From contig NZ_JBHXHV010000001.1 in NCBI RefSeq assembly GCF_042726155.1, positions 558,001 to 622,000 on the forward strand: a stretch of DNA of 64,000 bases, in the 5' to 3' direction. The position numbers and the translations under genes are program-made. Of the stretch, positions 1-8,455 are shown one piece after another (the stretch's first letter is position 1; every line of letters begins with the position of its first letter). Under the pieces are notes generated by a model, which was not told the origin of the DNA, searched no databases, and worked only from the letters and a program-made list of their open reading frames with translations. This DNA is from Leucobacter sp042726155. Lineage in GTDB: Bacteria > Actinomycetota > Actinomycetes > Actinomycetales > Microbacteriaceae.

Positions 1-1953
1 GAGGGGCTCGCTCAGCGCATCATTGCTGGCGACGTCGCCGAGTCGCTGAAAGATAAAGAGCTGATCTCGCTCGACATCTCAGCGCTTATTGCTGGCGCGA
101 AGTATCGGGGCGAGTTCGAGGAGCGCATGAAGGCGGTGCTCCAGGAGATCAAAGACTCTGACGGTAAGTTCATCACCTTCATTGACGAGCTGCACACGCT
201 CATGGGTGCCGGTGGCGGTGAGTCGTCGGTGGCGGCATCGCAGATGCTGAAGCCGATGCTTGCTCGCGGTGAACTGCGTCTTATTGGCGCGACCACGCTC
301 GATGAGTACCGTGAATACATCGAAAAGGACGCCGCACTTGAGCGCCGCTTCCAGCAGGTCTACGTCGGCGAGCCCTCGGTGACTGACACGGTCGGCATTT
401 TGCGCGGCCTGAAAGAGCGGTACGAGGCGCACCATAAGGTGACGATCGCCGACTCTGCACTGATCGCCGCCGCGTCGCTCTCTGACCGGTACATCACGGC
501 CAGGCAGCTACCCGATAAGGCGATCGACCTGATCGACGAGGCGGCGAGCCGCCTGCGCATGGAAATCGACTCGGCCCCGGTCGAGATCGACGAGCTGCGC
601 CGCGCGGTCGATCGGCTGAAGCTTGAAGAGCTCGCGCTCAAAAAAGAGAAGGACGCCGCCTCAAAGGAGCGTCTCGCGAAACTCCGCGAGGATCTGGCCG
701 CGAAGCAGACCGAACTCGACGCACTTGAAGCGCGCTGGGAGCGCGAGCGCGACTCGCTGAACCGCGTCGGCGCGCTCCGTGAAAAGCTCGACCAGCTGCG
801 TATGTCCGCAGAGGTCGCGCAGCGCGAGGGCAAGCTGGAAAAGGCGTCGAAGCTGCTCTACGGCGAGATCCCGGTGATTCAGAAGCAACTCACCGAGGCC
901 GAGAATGCCGAGGCCGAGGGGGCTGCCGCCGGTGAGGATCGGATGGTCAACGATCAAGTCACCGACGAAGACATCGCCGGGGTAGTGGCCGCGTGGACGG
1001 GCATTCCCGTCGGCCGGCTGCTGCAGGGCGAAACCGAAAAGCTGCTCGCGCTTGAGCACGAGCTCTCGAAGCGGCTCATCGGGCAGGGCGAGGCCGTCAC
1101 CGCGGTCGCAGACGCAGTGCGCCGCACGCGCGCAGGCATCGCCGATCCGAATCGCCCCACGGGTTCATTCCTGTTCCTCGGGCCCACCGGCGTCGGCAAG
1201 ACCGAGCTCGCGAAAGCGCTCGCCGAGTTCCTCTTCGACGACGAGCACGCCATGGTGCGCATCGACATGTCGGAGTACGGCGAGAAGCACTCGGTCTCTC
1301 GGCTCGTCGGCGCCCCTCCGGGCTACGTCGGCTACGAGCAGGGTGGTCAGCTCACCGAGGCCGTGCGGCGGCGGCCGTACTCGGTTGTGCTCCTCGACGA
1401 GGTCGAGAAGGCGCACCCTGAGGTCTTCGACGTGCTGCTGCAGGTGCTCGATGATGGCCGGTTGACCGACGGGCAGGGGCGCACGGTTGACTTCCGCAAC
1501 GTCATCCTGATCCTGACCTCGAATCTCGGAAGCCAGTATCTGATCGATCCCGATATGGCCTGGGCTGAGAAGGAGGGGGCGGTGCGCGAGACCGTGCGCC
1601 GCGCGTTCAAGCCGGAGTTCATTAACCGGCTCGACGAGATGGTGATCTTCCACCCGCTCAGCGAGGCTGATCTTGCGCAGATCGTGGAGCTTTCGATCGA
1701 TCGACTGCAACTGCGCCTGGCGGATCGTCGCCTGACGCTCGCGGTGACTCCCGACGCGCGCAGCTGGCTCGCGTCGAGGGGCTACGACCCGATCTACGGT
1801 GCGCGACCGCTGCGACGCCTCATGCAGAAGGAAATCGACGACCGGCTCGCTCGCGCGATTCTGTCGGGCGAGGTGCGCGACGGTTCGGCCGTGCGCGTCG
1901 ACGTGGCGAGCGACGGCGACGCGCTCGCGCTCTCGGTGATGCCCGAGCTGTAG
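1..1953 (+). CDS. clpB: ATP-dependent disaggregase ClpB (5' end outside window)
   Basis: The frame is already open at base 1 and runs 650 codons to the stop, so roughly the first 200 residues of a ClpB of about 860 are missing because of the window edge, not mutation. Visible in order: the rest of the first AAA+ domain with Walker B (FIDELHTLMGAG) and arginine finger (ALERRFQQV), the Glu/Lys-rich coiled-coil middle domain (about nt 560-870), the second AAA+ domain with Walker A GPTGVGKT near nt 1180 and Walker B VVLLDEVEKAH, and the C-terminal GARPLRR segment. ClpB is a cytoplasmic hexamer that extracts proteins from aggregates together with DnaK/DnaJ/GrpE, which are encoded at 37333-40731. 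The middle domain distinguishes it from ClpA and ClpC. The promoter lies outside the window. Confidence 0.97.
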   Translation, partial: EGLAQRIIAGDVAESLKDKELISLDISALIAGAKYRGEFEERMKAVLQEIKDSDGKFITFIDELHTLMGAGGGESSVAASQMLKPMLARGELRLIGATTLDEYREYIEKDAALERRFQQVYVGEPSVTDTVGILRGLKERYEAHHKVTIADSALIAAASLSDRYITARQLPDKAIDLIDEAASRLRMEIDSAPVEIDELRRAVDRLKLEELALKKEKDAASKERLAKLREDLAAKQTELDALEARWERERDSLNRVGALREKLDQLRMSAEVAQREGKLEKASKLLYGEIPVIQKQLTEAENAEAEGAAAGEDRMVNDQVTDEDIAGVVAAWTGIPVGRLLQGETEKLLALEHELSKRLIGQGEAVTAVADAVRRTRAGIADPNRPTGSFLFLGPTGVGKTELAKALAEFLFDDEHAMVRIDMSEYGEKHSVSRLVGAPPGYVGYEQGGQLTEAVRRRPYSVVLLDEVEKAHPEVFDVLLQVLDDGRLTDGQGRTVDFRNVILILTSNLGSQYLIDPDMAWAEKEGAVRETVRRAFKPEFINRLDEMVIFHPLSEADLAQIVELSIDRLQLRLADRRLTLAVTPDARSWLASRGYDPIYGARPLRRLMQKEIDDRLARAILSGEVRDGSAVRVDVASDGDALALSVMPEL

Positions 1954-1968
1954 GGCGTCAGTAGTGCA

Positions 1969-2013
1969 CGACCTGCGGGCCCGCCTCAGTATCCGAGGCG
2001 GGCCCGCAGGTCG
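1969..2013. terminator. Perfect 19-bp stem between convergent clpB and rpiR-type gene
   Basis: CGACCTGCGGGCCCGCCTC (1969-1987) and its exact reverse complement (1995-2013) flank a 7-nt loop. The right arm is also the last coding codons and stop of the regulator on the minus strand, so one hairpin sits at the 3' end of both transcripts. There is no T-run, so factor-independent termination is not certain. A bidirectional terminator or 3' stabiliser is inferred from position. Confidence 0.7.
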
Positions 2014-2927
2014 TTGAGCGCCTGCGACGACCGCAACGCCGTGTCTGGCCCCACTGCTGAGACCGCCTGCACGAGCACATCGCTGATGAGAATGCCGGCG
2101 ATGCCCTCGGAGGTCAGCCCGGTGGGTGAGTGCGGCGCGGAGAGCCCCAACGTGACGCGCGCGCCGAGCTGCTGCTGCAGTTCGTCGGTGACGAGCAGCA
2201 CACTGGCGCCGACGAGCTGTGCCTGATCGAGCAGTGCCTCAATGTCGCGCGTCACGCGACCGGGGGCGAAGACCACGAGCAGATCGCGTGAACCGAGGCT
2301 CATTACCTCGTCGGCGAGCCGGAAACCGTCTGTTGTCAGGCGCCGCGTGCCGACGCCGATGCGCCGCAGGCGCAGCGCAAGATGGTCGGCCGCGATGCCG
2401 GAGGCGCCTAGCCCGTAGCAAAACACCGTGTCGGCGTGCACGATCAGATTGACCGCCGCTGAGTACTCTGCGTCTGAGTTCGCTCGGCTCGCGAGTGCGA
2501 TGAGGTCTTGCGCCTCGCTCCAGATCTCGCGCTGAATCTGGCCAAGGTCTTGCCCCAGGTGCTCGAGGCGACTGCGCAGTCTGACCTCTGGAGCGACGCT
2601 CGAACTGAATGGCGCCGCGACCTCCTGCTTGAGCTCGGAGAGCCCGGAGTAGCCGAGCGTCTGCAGGGTGCGCACGACCGACGCGTTTGACGTCTTGCTC
2701 TGCGCGCCGAGCTCGGCGGCGCTCGCGTACAGCAGGCGCTCCGCAGACATCGCGGTGAGCACCCGGCTCACGGCGCGCTCGGACTTCGCGAGCCCGTCCC
2801 ACCGCTCGGCGATCCGCTCGCGCAACTGCGTCAGCGCACGATTTTCCGTATCACTTGTTACAAACGGTTCCATTGCTGTATCGTTCTGTCCTAAAGGGGG
2901 GATTTCCGTAACGGATGTTCCACTCAT
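1986..2927 (-). CDS. MurR/RpiR-family transcriptional regulator (HTH + SIS)
   Basis: About 313 residues. The N-terminal part is an RpiR-type helix-turn-helix (SAAELGAQSKTSNASVVRTL). The C-terminal half is a SIS sugar-phosphate-binding domain (FCYGLGASGIAADHLALRL, then DLLVVFAPGR). RpiR proteins bind operator DNA and respond to phosphosugars or amino-sugar ligands. The start is uncertain: the ATG at 2927 has GGGAG 4 nt upstream, and another in-frame ATG lies at 2873. The gene is divergent from the C45 hydrolase/peptide-importer operon starting 66 bp away, so it most likely controls that operon. The ligand is unknown; a muropeptide or amino-sugar link is a hypothesis suggested only by the family and neighbours. 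Confidence 0.85.
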   Translation of the reverse strand: MSGTSVTEIPPLGQNDTAMEPFVTSDTENRALTQLRERIAERWDGLAKSERAVSRVLTAMSAERLLYASAAELGAQSKTSNASVVRTLQTLGYSGLSELKQEVAAPFSSSVAPEVRLRSRLEHLGQDLGQIQREIWSEAQDLIALASRANSDAEYSAAVNLIVHADTVFCYGLGASGIAADHLALRLRRIGVGTRRLTTDGFRLADEVMSLGSRDLLVVFAPGRVTRDIEALLDQAQLVGASVLLVTDELQQQLGARVTLGLSAPHSPTGLTSEGIAGILISDVLVQAVSAVGPDTALRSSQALNDLRARLGY

Positions 2928-2959
2928 CATTCTCCCGGAATCGCGGGAGCGCAAGCTGG

Positions 2960-2978
2960 ATCGCCGATTACCGGCGAT
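2960..2978. promoter_or_regulatory. Candidate operator palindrome in rpiR/C45 intergenic region
   Basis: ATCGCCG-attac-CGGCGAT is a perfect 7-bp inverted repeat centred between the divergent regulator and the C45 gene, ending 15 bp before the latter's start codon. A second repeat, CTCCCG-N6-CGGGAG, lies just to its left (2932-2949). Position suggests binding by the RpiR-type protein. Binding itself is inference. Confidence 0.4.
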
Positions 2979-2993
2979 GACGGAGGGGTCAGG

Positions 2994-4211
2994 ATGGTCG
3001 AAGCGACCGGCATTCGCGTGCTCGAAGTAAGCGGTTCGCCGCGCGAGCGCGGACGACAGTACGGCGCGGGGGCGAGCGATCTCATCGCGGAGGCTATCGC
3101 CTATTACACCGAGGCACTCACGCAGCAGACCGGTATGACCTGGTCGGAGGTTACGGCATCCGTGGCTCAGTGGCTGCCGATCTCAGAGCGGCTCGCGCCC
3201 CACCTCGTGGAAGAAATGCGCGGTATCGCGGAGGGCGCGGGGGTCCCGTTTCTCGAAATCGTGACGCTGAATGTGCGGGGCGAGTTCGTCTACAACCACC
3301 AGTCACGGCCGCCGTCGACAGCGGGTGAAGGCGCCGGAATCGCTGTCGGCGCTGGAGCAGCTCCCCTCGGCACAGACGACGAGCGCGACGCCGTCGATGG
3401 TTGCACCTCGTTCTTCCTGACGGGAGAGGCGAGCGGCACCGGCCACACGCTCGTCGGCCAGAACTGGGACTGGCGCACACTCACGGCGCCGACCACTCTC
3501 GTGCTGCGCGTAGTGCAGCACCCGTTGCCCACCGTGATTATGCAACTCGAGGCCGGTCAGGTCGGACGTCACGGCGCGAACTCCGCGGGCATCGCGCTGA
3601 ACGCCAACGGCCTCGGCGGCAGCTTCGGCACGGAGATCGGACTGCCGCAGACCCTGATCCGGCGGCTCGTGCTCGACCGATCCGACCTCGCCGGTGCCCT
3701 GAAGATTCTCGTGAAGACTCGGCCCCACATCGCGAGCAACGCGTTGCTCGCGCACCGCAGCGGCTACGGCATCGACCTGGAAACGACACCCGACGGCGTC
3801 GACTGGATTTTCCCCGACGACCGCGGCGTCATTGCGCACACGAATCACTTCCAGGCGTCCGTGCCGCCGCAGCTGGCCGGCCACTACCGACCGGTGTCCG
3901 CTGATTCGCTATTGCGGCTCCCGCGCGTGCGTGCCGGGCTCGGCCGCGTTGCCGGGGCCCGCGATGCGGCTGAGAGTGTCGAACTCGTGCGCGCCGCAAT
4001 GTCGGATCACCTCGGCTTCCCGGAGGGTGTCTGCACCCATCCGGATCCGGCCGCGCACCGCCTGAAGCAGTGGTCGACACTGCTGTCGAGCTGCGTCGAC
4101 CTGACGACGGGCGAGTACCGCGTGGCCCCTGGCTTCCCCTGCGAGACCGAATACCAATTGCTTCCCTGGAACCTGTACGACACCGCTGCTGACGAGGAGA
4201 TATTTCAATGA
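2994..4211 (+). CDS. C45-family autoproteolytic acyltransferase/hydrolase
   Basis: The product has 405 residues and resembles the acyl-CoA:6-aminopenicillanate acyltransferase family (MEROPS C45, Ntn-hydrolase fold). The expected self-cleavage site is Gly136-Cys137 in DAVDGCTSF, which would free Cys137 as the N-terminal nucleophile; GQNWDW follows about 20 residues later, as in the family. The RBS GGAGGGG (2982-2988) fixes the ATG at 2994. Bacterial members usually hydrolyse amide bonds of small acylated or peptide-like substrates rather than make penicillin. The stop overlaps the start of the next gene (a peptide-type binding protein) by 4 bp, so the enzyme probably acts on what the transporter imports. 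No signal peptide is visible, so it is likely cytoplasmic. Substrate unknown. Confidence 0.85.
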   Translation: MVEATGIRVLEVSGSPRERGRQYGAGASDLIAEAIAYYTEALTQQTGMTWSEVTASVAQWLPISERLAPHLVEEMRGIAEGAGVPFLEIVTLNVRGEFVYNHQSRPPSTAGEGAGIAVGAGAAPLGTDDERDAVDGCTSFFLTGEASGTGHTLVGQNWDWRTLTAPTTLVLRVVQHPLPTVIMQLEAGQVGRHGANSAGIALNANGLGGSFGTEIGLPQTLIRRLVLDRSDLAGALKILVKTRPHIASNALLAHRSGYGIDLETTPDGVDWIFPDDRGVIAHTNHFQASVPPQLAGHYRPVSADSLLRLPRVRAGLGRVAGARDAAESVELVRAAMSDHLGFPEGVCTHPDPAAHRLKQWSTLLSSCVDLTTGEYRVAPGFPCETEYQLLPWNLYDTAADEEIFQ

Positions 4212-5854
4212 AGAAATCACTGCATAACCGGGCCCGCGTGGCCCTCGGGCTGAGCGCGATCGCCGCGCTCGCGCTCACGGGCTGTTCGAGTTCGGGCGGA
4301 TCCTCGACCGATGGTGCCGCGATCGACGCGCCCTTCGGCGACATGACGCCCGCCGCCTCGGGCCCCATCGACTCCGTGACCTGGATGCTGGGCAGCGAGC
4401 CGACCACAATGGACGCTGACATCGATGCCACGACGGCCGACGACACGGTGCTCGCCAACACCTGCGACCGGCTGATGCAGGTGCAGCCCGATCTGACCCT
4501 GGGGAACGGTATCGCGTCGGATGCGAAGTGGGTCGACGACACCCACGTGGTCTTTACCGTGCGCCAGGACGCGAAGTTCCACGACGGCAGCCCGGTTTCA
4601 ACCGGCGATGTGCTCTGGAGCATGCAGCGCCACGCAGCCGAGGGCGCCGCGGAGTCTGACGAATACGAAAACGTCGTCTCCATGGAACAGACCGGCGACG
4701 ACCAGATCACTGTCACAACGACGCAGCCCGACGCGATCTTCCTGCAGGCAATGGCTGGCGACGGCGGCATTGTGTGGAACCCGCGCGTGATCGAGGCGGA
4801 GGGTGACGACTTCGGTGGGCCTGGCTCGGCGTCGGCGTGCAGCGGACCGTACGAAATCTCCGCTTGGGAGCCGGGATCGCAGCTGACCATCACCCAGGTC
4901 GCCGACTACTGGAACGCCGATGTCGACGCGAATGCGCAAGAGGTCATTTTCCGCTGGGCCGACGAGTCGGCCATCGCCAATAGCCTCTCGGCTGGCGAAG
5001 CGCAGGGCGCCTATCTCGAGAACGCGGGTTCGGCGGCGGCGTTTGCTGGCACGGATGACGTCTCGGTCTTCCAGGGGCCCTCGACGAACGCGTGGGTGCT
5101 CGAGTCAACAGACCGGAGCATTTTGACTGACGCTGACGTGCGCCGCGCGCTGTCGCTGGCGCTCAACCGCGAGGGCGTCGCGGCAGCGGCGTTCAGCGGC
5201 CTCGCGCAGCCGTGGAAGACGCCGGTCGGGGCGGGGGCCTGGGGGTACGAGGTCGAGGCCTTCGAGGCAGCGTTCGACGAGCTCGAGGGTGCGCCGGCGA
5301 AGCCGAGCGACGACGACATCGCAGCGGCGAAGCAGCTGATCGCGGACGCCGGCGCCGAGGGCAAATCACTCGTCGTCGCGTCGAACGGCTCGTCCACCCA
5401 CAACGTGATCGCCAACGCGCTCGTTTCGGCCGCGAAGCAGATCGGGCTGACAGCCGAGATTCTGGTCGTGCCGCAGGCACAGTACGGCGACTTCTACTCG
5501 GACGCTGAGCTGCGCGGTCAGGCCGACCTCTGGCCAGACGAGTACTACATCTCGAAGAACGACCCGCTCGGCTTTTACAAGAACGGCAAGTCTGACGCGA
5601 GCGTGAACTTCGGCGTCTTCGCCGATGATGAGTACGACCGAATCGTCGACGAGGCATACGCCGCGACCGACGACGCAGAACGCGCTGAGCTGACGATCGA
5701 TCTGCAACAGCGGTGGACATCGAACGCCGTCTGGATTCCTGTCGTTGCAACGCCGTCAACGCTCGTCATGTCGAACACGGTGAGCGGGGTGCCGTCGTCG
5801 GCGGCGTTCATTTACTACCCGTGGGCCGTCGATCTGGGAACGGCGAAGGGCTGA
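4208..5854 (+). CDS. Family 5 ABC substrate-binding lipoprotein (peptide/nickel type)
   Basis: 548 residues. A short basic N-terminus and hydrophobic stretch end in the lipobox LTGC (Cys26), so it is predicted to be a surface lipoprotein. The rest matches SBP_bac_5 proteins (VTWMLGSEPTTMDADID near the start, FHDGSPVSTGDVLWSMQR, and a YYPWAVDL tail). RBS GAGGAG lies 8 nt before the ATG. It delivers substrate to the permease pair encoded just downstream. Families with this architecture bind oligopeptides, dipeptides, nickel or opines, and sequence alone does not separate these. Linkage to the C45 hydrolase favours a peptide or N-acylated compound. Confidence 0.9.
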   Translation: MKKSLHNRARVALGLSAIAALALTGCSSSGGSSTDGAAIDAPFGDMTPAASGPIDSVTWMLGSEPTTMDADIDATTADDTVLANTCDRLMQVQPDLTLGNGIASDAKWVDDTHVVFTVRQDAKFHDGSPVSTGDVLWSMQRHAAEGAAESDEYENVVSMEQTGDDQITVTTTQPDAIFLQAMAGDGGIVWNPRVIEAEGDDFGGPGSASACSGPYEISAWEPGSQLTITQVADYWNADVDANAQEVIFRWADESAIANSLSAGEAQGAYLENAGSAAAFAGTDDVSVFQGPSTNAWVLESTDRSILTDADVRRALSLALNREGVAAAAFSGLAQPWKTPVGAGAWGYEVEAFEAAFDELEGAPAKPSDDDIAAAKQLIADAGAEGKSLVVASNGSSTHNVIANALVSAAKQIGLTAEILVVPQAQYGDFYSDAELRGQADLWPDEYYISKNDPLGFYKNGKSDASVNFGVFADDEYDRIVDEAYAATDDAERAELTIDLQQRWTSNAVWIPVVATPSTLVMSNTVSGVPSSAAFIYYPWAVDLGTAKG

Positions 5855-5859
5855 TCTGA

Positions 5860-6810
5860 ATGTCCCGCGCACTCCGACGGGTTGGCGGCATGCTGCTCAC
5901 GCTGCTGATCGCCTCCTTCATCATCTTCGCCGCGATGTATGCGGCGCCGGGTGATCCCGTCACGTTCCTCATCGGTAATCCCGAGAACCTCACCCCAGAG
6001 CGCATTGCGAGCGTGCGCGCCCAGTACCACCTCGACGAGCCAATGCTCGCGCAGTACTGGCACTGGGTGTCCGGGGTCGTCACCGGCGACTTCGGCCGAT
6101 CGTTTCAGTACCACCAGCCGGTCGCCGCCATCCTCGCGGCGCGCGTGCCGATCACGCTCGCGCTGGTCGGCTACGCCTCCGTGCTGCTGGCGATCGGCGG
6201 CATCGGGTTGGGCGTGCTCGCCGCGGTGCGCCGCGGCAAGCCGACCGACACCGCGATTGTCGGCGGCACCACGCTCGCCGCGAGCATCCCCTCGTTCGTG
6301 CTGGGCATCGCGCTCGTCGCGTTGTTCGCCGTGCAGCTCGGCTGGTTCCCGGTTGCGGGGGCCGGGGCAGGCGGGCTCGACCGGCTGTGGGCGCTGACGC
6401 TGCCCGCACTGACACTGGCGATCGGCGCGCTCGCCATCGTGAGTCGCGTTACCCGCCAATCGATGATCGAACAGTTCTCGTCCGAGCACGTCGAGGCGGC
6501 GCGCGCCACCGGCCTCGCGGAGCGGTTTGTCGTGCGCGACCACGTGCTGCGCGGTTCGTGGGGTCCGATCATCACGATGGTCGCGCTCGTCATCGCGAGC
6601 ATGATCGCGGGCACCGTAGCCGTCGAGACGGTGTTCGGCATCTCGGGAGTCGGCTCGCTGCTCGTCGACGCGATCAACACCCACGACTTTCCCGTGGTGC
6701 AGTCCGTGCTGCTCTTCATGGTCGTTGCCTACATGGTCGTCACGACCGTTGTCGACCTGCTGCTGCCCGTGCTCGACCCACGCATCAATCGAACGGCGGT
6801 GACGGCATGA
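5860..6810 (+). CDS. ABC permease, DppB/OppB type
   Basis: 316 residues with about six membrane segments. The binding-protein-dependent permease loop is visible (EAARATGLAERFVVRDHVLR), which docks onto the ATPases. The N-terminal TM plus MYAAPGDPV is typical of DppB/GsiC proteins. It starts 5 bp after the binding-protein gene and its stop overlaps the next permease by 4 bp (ATGA), implying translational coupling. It would pair with the DppC-type permease to form the membrane channel of the importer. Confidence 0.93.
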   Translation: MSRALRRVGGMLLTLLIASFIIFAAMYAAPGDPVTFLIGNPENLTPERIASVRAQYHLDEPMLAQYWHWVSGVVTGDFGRSFQYHQPVAAILAARVPITLALVGYASVLLAIGGIGLGVLAAVRRGKPTDTAIVGGTTLAASIPSFVLGIALVALFAVQLGWFPVAGAGAGGLDRLWALTLPALTLAIGALAIVSRVTRQSMIEQFSSEHVEAARATGLAERFVVRDHVLRGSWGPIITMVALVIASMIAGTVAVETVFGISGVGSLLVDAINTHDFPVVQSVLLFMVVAYMVVTTVVDLLLPVLDPRINRTAVTA

Positions 6811-7655
6811 CCGCGCTGATACTCCCGCGGCTGCAGACGAAGCGGCGCCGCGGCACGGCGATCGGATACTGGGTATCCCTTGGATTCCTCGTGATCGTTG
6901 CGATCGCGGCGATTCTCGGGCGAGTGCTCGCGCCCTACGACGCCGACGAGATCGACTTCGCGGCAATTTGGGCAGCGCCCGGTGGGGGCCACCTGCTCGG
7001 CACCGACCAGCTCGGCCGCGATCTGTTCTCGCGGTTGCTGATCGGTGCGGGGGAGACGCTGATCGGGCCCGTGCTGCTGCTCGCACTCGCGACCGTGCTC
7101 GGTGTCGCGATCGGGGTGCTCGCCGCGTGGCGCGGCGGCTGGGTCGATACGCTGCTCGCCCGCATCACCGACGTGATGTTCGCGTTCCCTGGCCTGTTGT
7201 TCGTCGTGCTCGTAATCGCCGTGTTCGGCAAGGGTCCGGTGACCGCGATCGTCGCGCTGGCGCTCGCCTACGCGCCGGTCATTGCGAAGTACACGAGAAG
7301 CCTCGCGCTCAGCGAGATCTCTCGACCGTACGTCGATGCCTACCGCGTGCAGGGCATTGGCGGCCTTGGCATCTGCCTCAGGGCGATCGTGCCGAACCTA
7401 CTGCCCGCGCTCGTCGGCTACCTGGTCGTGCTGTTCGGGGAGGCGCTGATGAGTCTCGCGACGCTGAGCTTTCTCGGCTTTGGTGCGCAGCCTCCGAGCT
7501 CGGAGTGGGGCCTCATGGTGCAGGAGGGACAGGCCGGAATCATTCAGGGCCATTTCCTGCCGACCCTCATTCCGGGTGCAGCCATCGCGCTCGTCGTCAT
7601 CGCCGTCAACATTGTCGGCGTGCGCGTCGCCGACCGACTCCTTGCGAAGGGGTGA
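6807..7655 (+). CDS. ABC permease, DppC/OppC type
   Basis: 282 residues starting MTALILPRLQTK at the ATG inside the ATGA overlap with the preceding gene. It has the extended N-terminus of DppC proteins, a GTDQLGRDLFSRLLIGA motif before the first permease-core helix, about six membrane segments and a C-terminal coupling loop (YVDAYRVQGIGGLGICLRAIVPN). It is the second half of the transmembrane channel for the peptide-type importer. Confidence 0.93.
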   Translation: MTALILPRLQTKRRRGTAIGYWVSLGFLVIVAIAAILGRVLAPYDADEIDFAAIWAAPGGGHLLGTDQLGRDLFSRLLIGAGETLIGPVLLLALATVLGVAIGVLAAWRGGWVDTLLARITDVMFAFPGLLFVVLVIAVFGKGPVTAIVALALAYAPVIAKYTRSLALSEISRPYVDAYRVQGIGGLGICLRAIVPNLLPALVGYLVVLFGEALMSLATLSFLGFGAQPPSSEWGLMVQEGQAGIIQGHFLPTLIPGAAIALVVIAVNIVGVRVADRLLAKG

Positions 7656-7660
7656 ACCGC

Positions 7661-8455
7661 ATGCTCTTGGAAATCGAACAGTTGCATCTCGCGTTCGTCG
7701 CGGGCGACGAGCCCGCACACATTCTGCGGGGCATCGACGTCTCAGTCGCTCCGGGCGAGCTCGTCGGGCTCGTGGGCGAGTCAGGATCGGGCAAGTCCAC
7801 GACCGTCCGCGCCGCACTGCGGCTCTACGGCGACGAAGCTGACATCACCGGCAGTATTCGTCTCAACGGCACCGACATGGTGAACGCTGACGCGGCCACC
7901 CAGCGCCGCGTGCGCGCGGAGTCTGTCGCGCTCGTGCAGCAGGATCCCCGCGCTGCGCTCAACCCGGTGCGCCGCATCGGTGATTCGCTCGCCGAGCGCC
8001 TCGTGAAAGTGCACGGCCTGCGTCGCGCCGACGCTGATGCGCGCATCCTCGCGCTGCTCACCGAGGTCGGCCTGACGCTCCCCGAGCGCCGTATGCGGCA
8101 GTACCCGCACGAATTGTCGGGTGGCATGCTGCAGCGCGTCGTCATTGCGGCGGCGCTGAGCACCGATCCGAAACTGATTCTTGCCGACGAGGCGACGAGT
8201 GCGCTCGATGTCACCACCCAGGCCGAGATCATCGCGATGTTCCAGCGGCAGATTCGCGAGCGCGGGCTCGGCATGCTGTTCATCACGCACGACCTGCACC
8301 TCGCGGGGGCGATCTGCGATCGCATCCACGTACTGCAGCACGGCGAGGTCGTCGAGACGCTCAGTCGCCCCGGCCTCTTCGATACCGCCACGCATCCCTA
8401 CACGCGCACGCTCATCGAGTCGGCGCCCACTCTCGCTCGAAAGGACCGCTCATGA
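7661..8455 (+). CDS. ABC ATPase, DppD/OppD type
   Basis: 264 residues. Walker A GESGSGKST, signature LSGGMLQRV and Walker B LILADEATSALD are intact, with the switch His in FITHD. The ATG at 7661 is preceded by AAGGGGTG. A GTG at 7652 would add three residues and overlap the previous stop, and is less likely. The stop overlaps the next ATPase by 4 bp. At 264 residues it lacks the long C-terminal oligopeptide-transporter extension of full OppD. It powers import together with the DppF-type ATPase. Confidence 0.92.
   Translation: MLLEIEQLHLAFVAGDEPAHILRGIDVSVAPGELVGLVGESGSGKSTTVRAALRLYGDEADITGSIRLNGTDMVNADAATQRRVRAESVALVQQDPRAALNPVRRIGDSLAERLVKVHGLRRADADARILALLTEVGLTLPERRMRQYPHELSGGMLQRVVIAAALSTDPKLILADEATSALDVTTQAEIIAMFQRQIRERGLGMLFITHDLHLAGAICDRIHVLQHGEVVETLSRPGLFDTATHPYTRTLIESAPTLARKDRS

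Noticed and set aside
1..1953. Truncated clpB pseudogene
   Set aside because: The frame is open at base 1; the missing N-terminus is due to the window boundary.
5815..7086. 423-codon minus-strand frame opposite the DppB/DppC genes
   Set aside because: Composition is extreme (Arg/His/Asp), it crosses two real genes with membrane-protein signatures, and no start signal is present.
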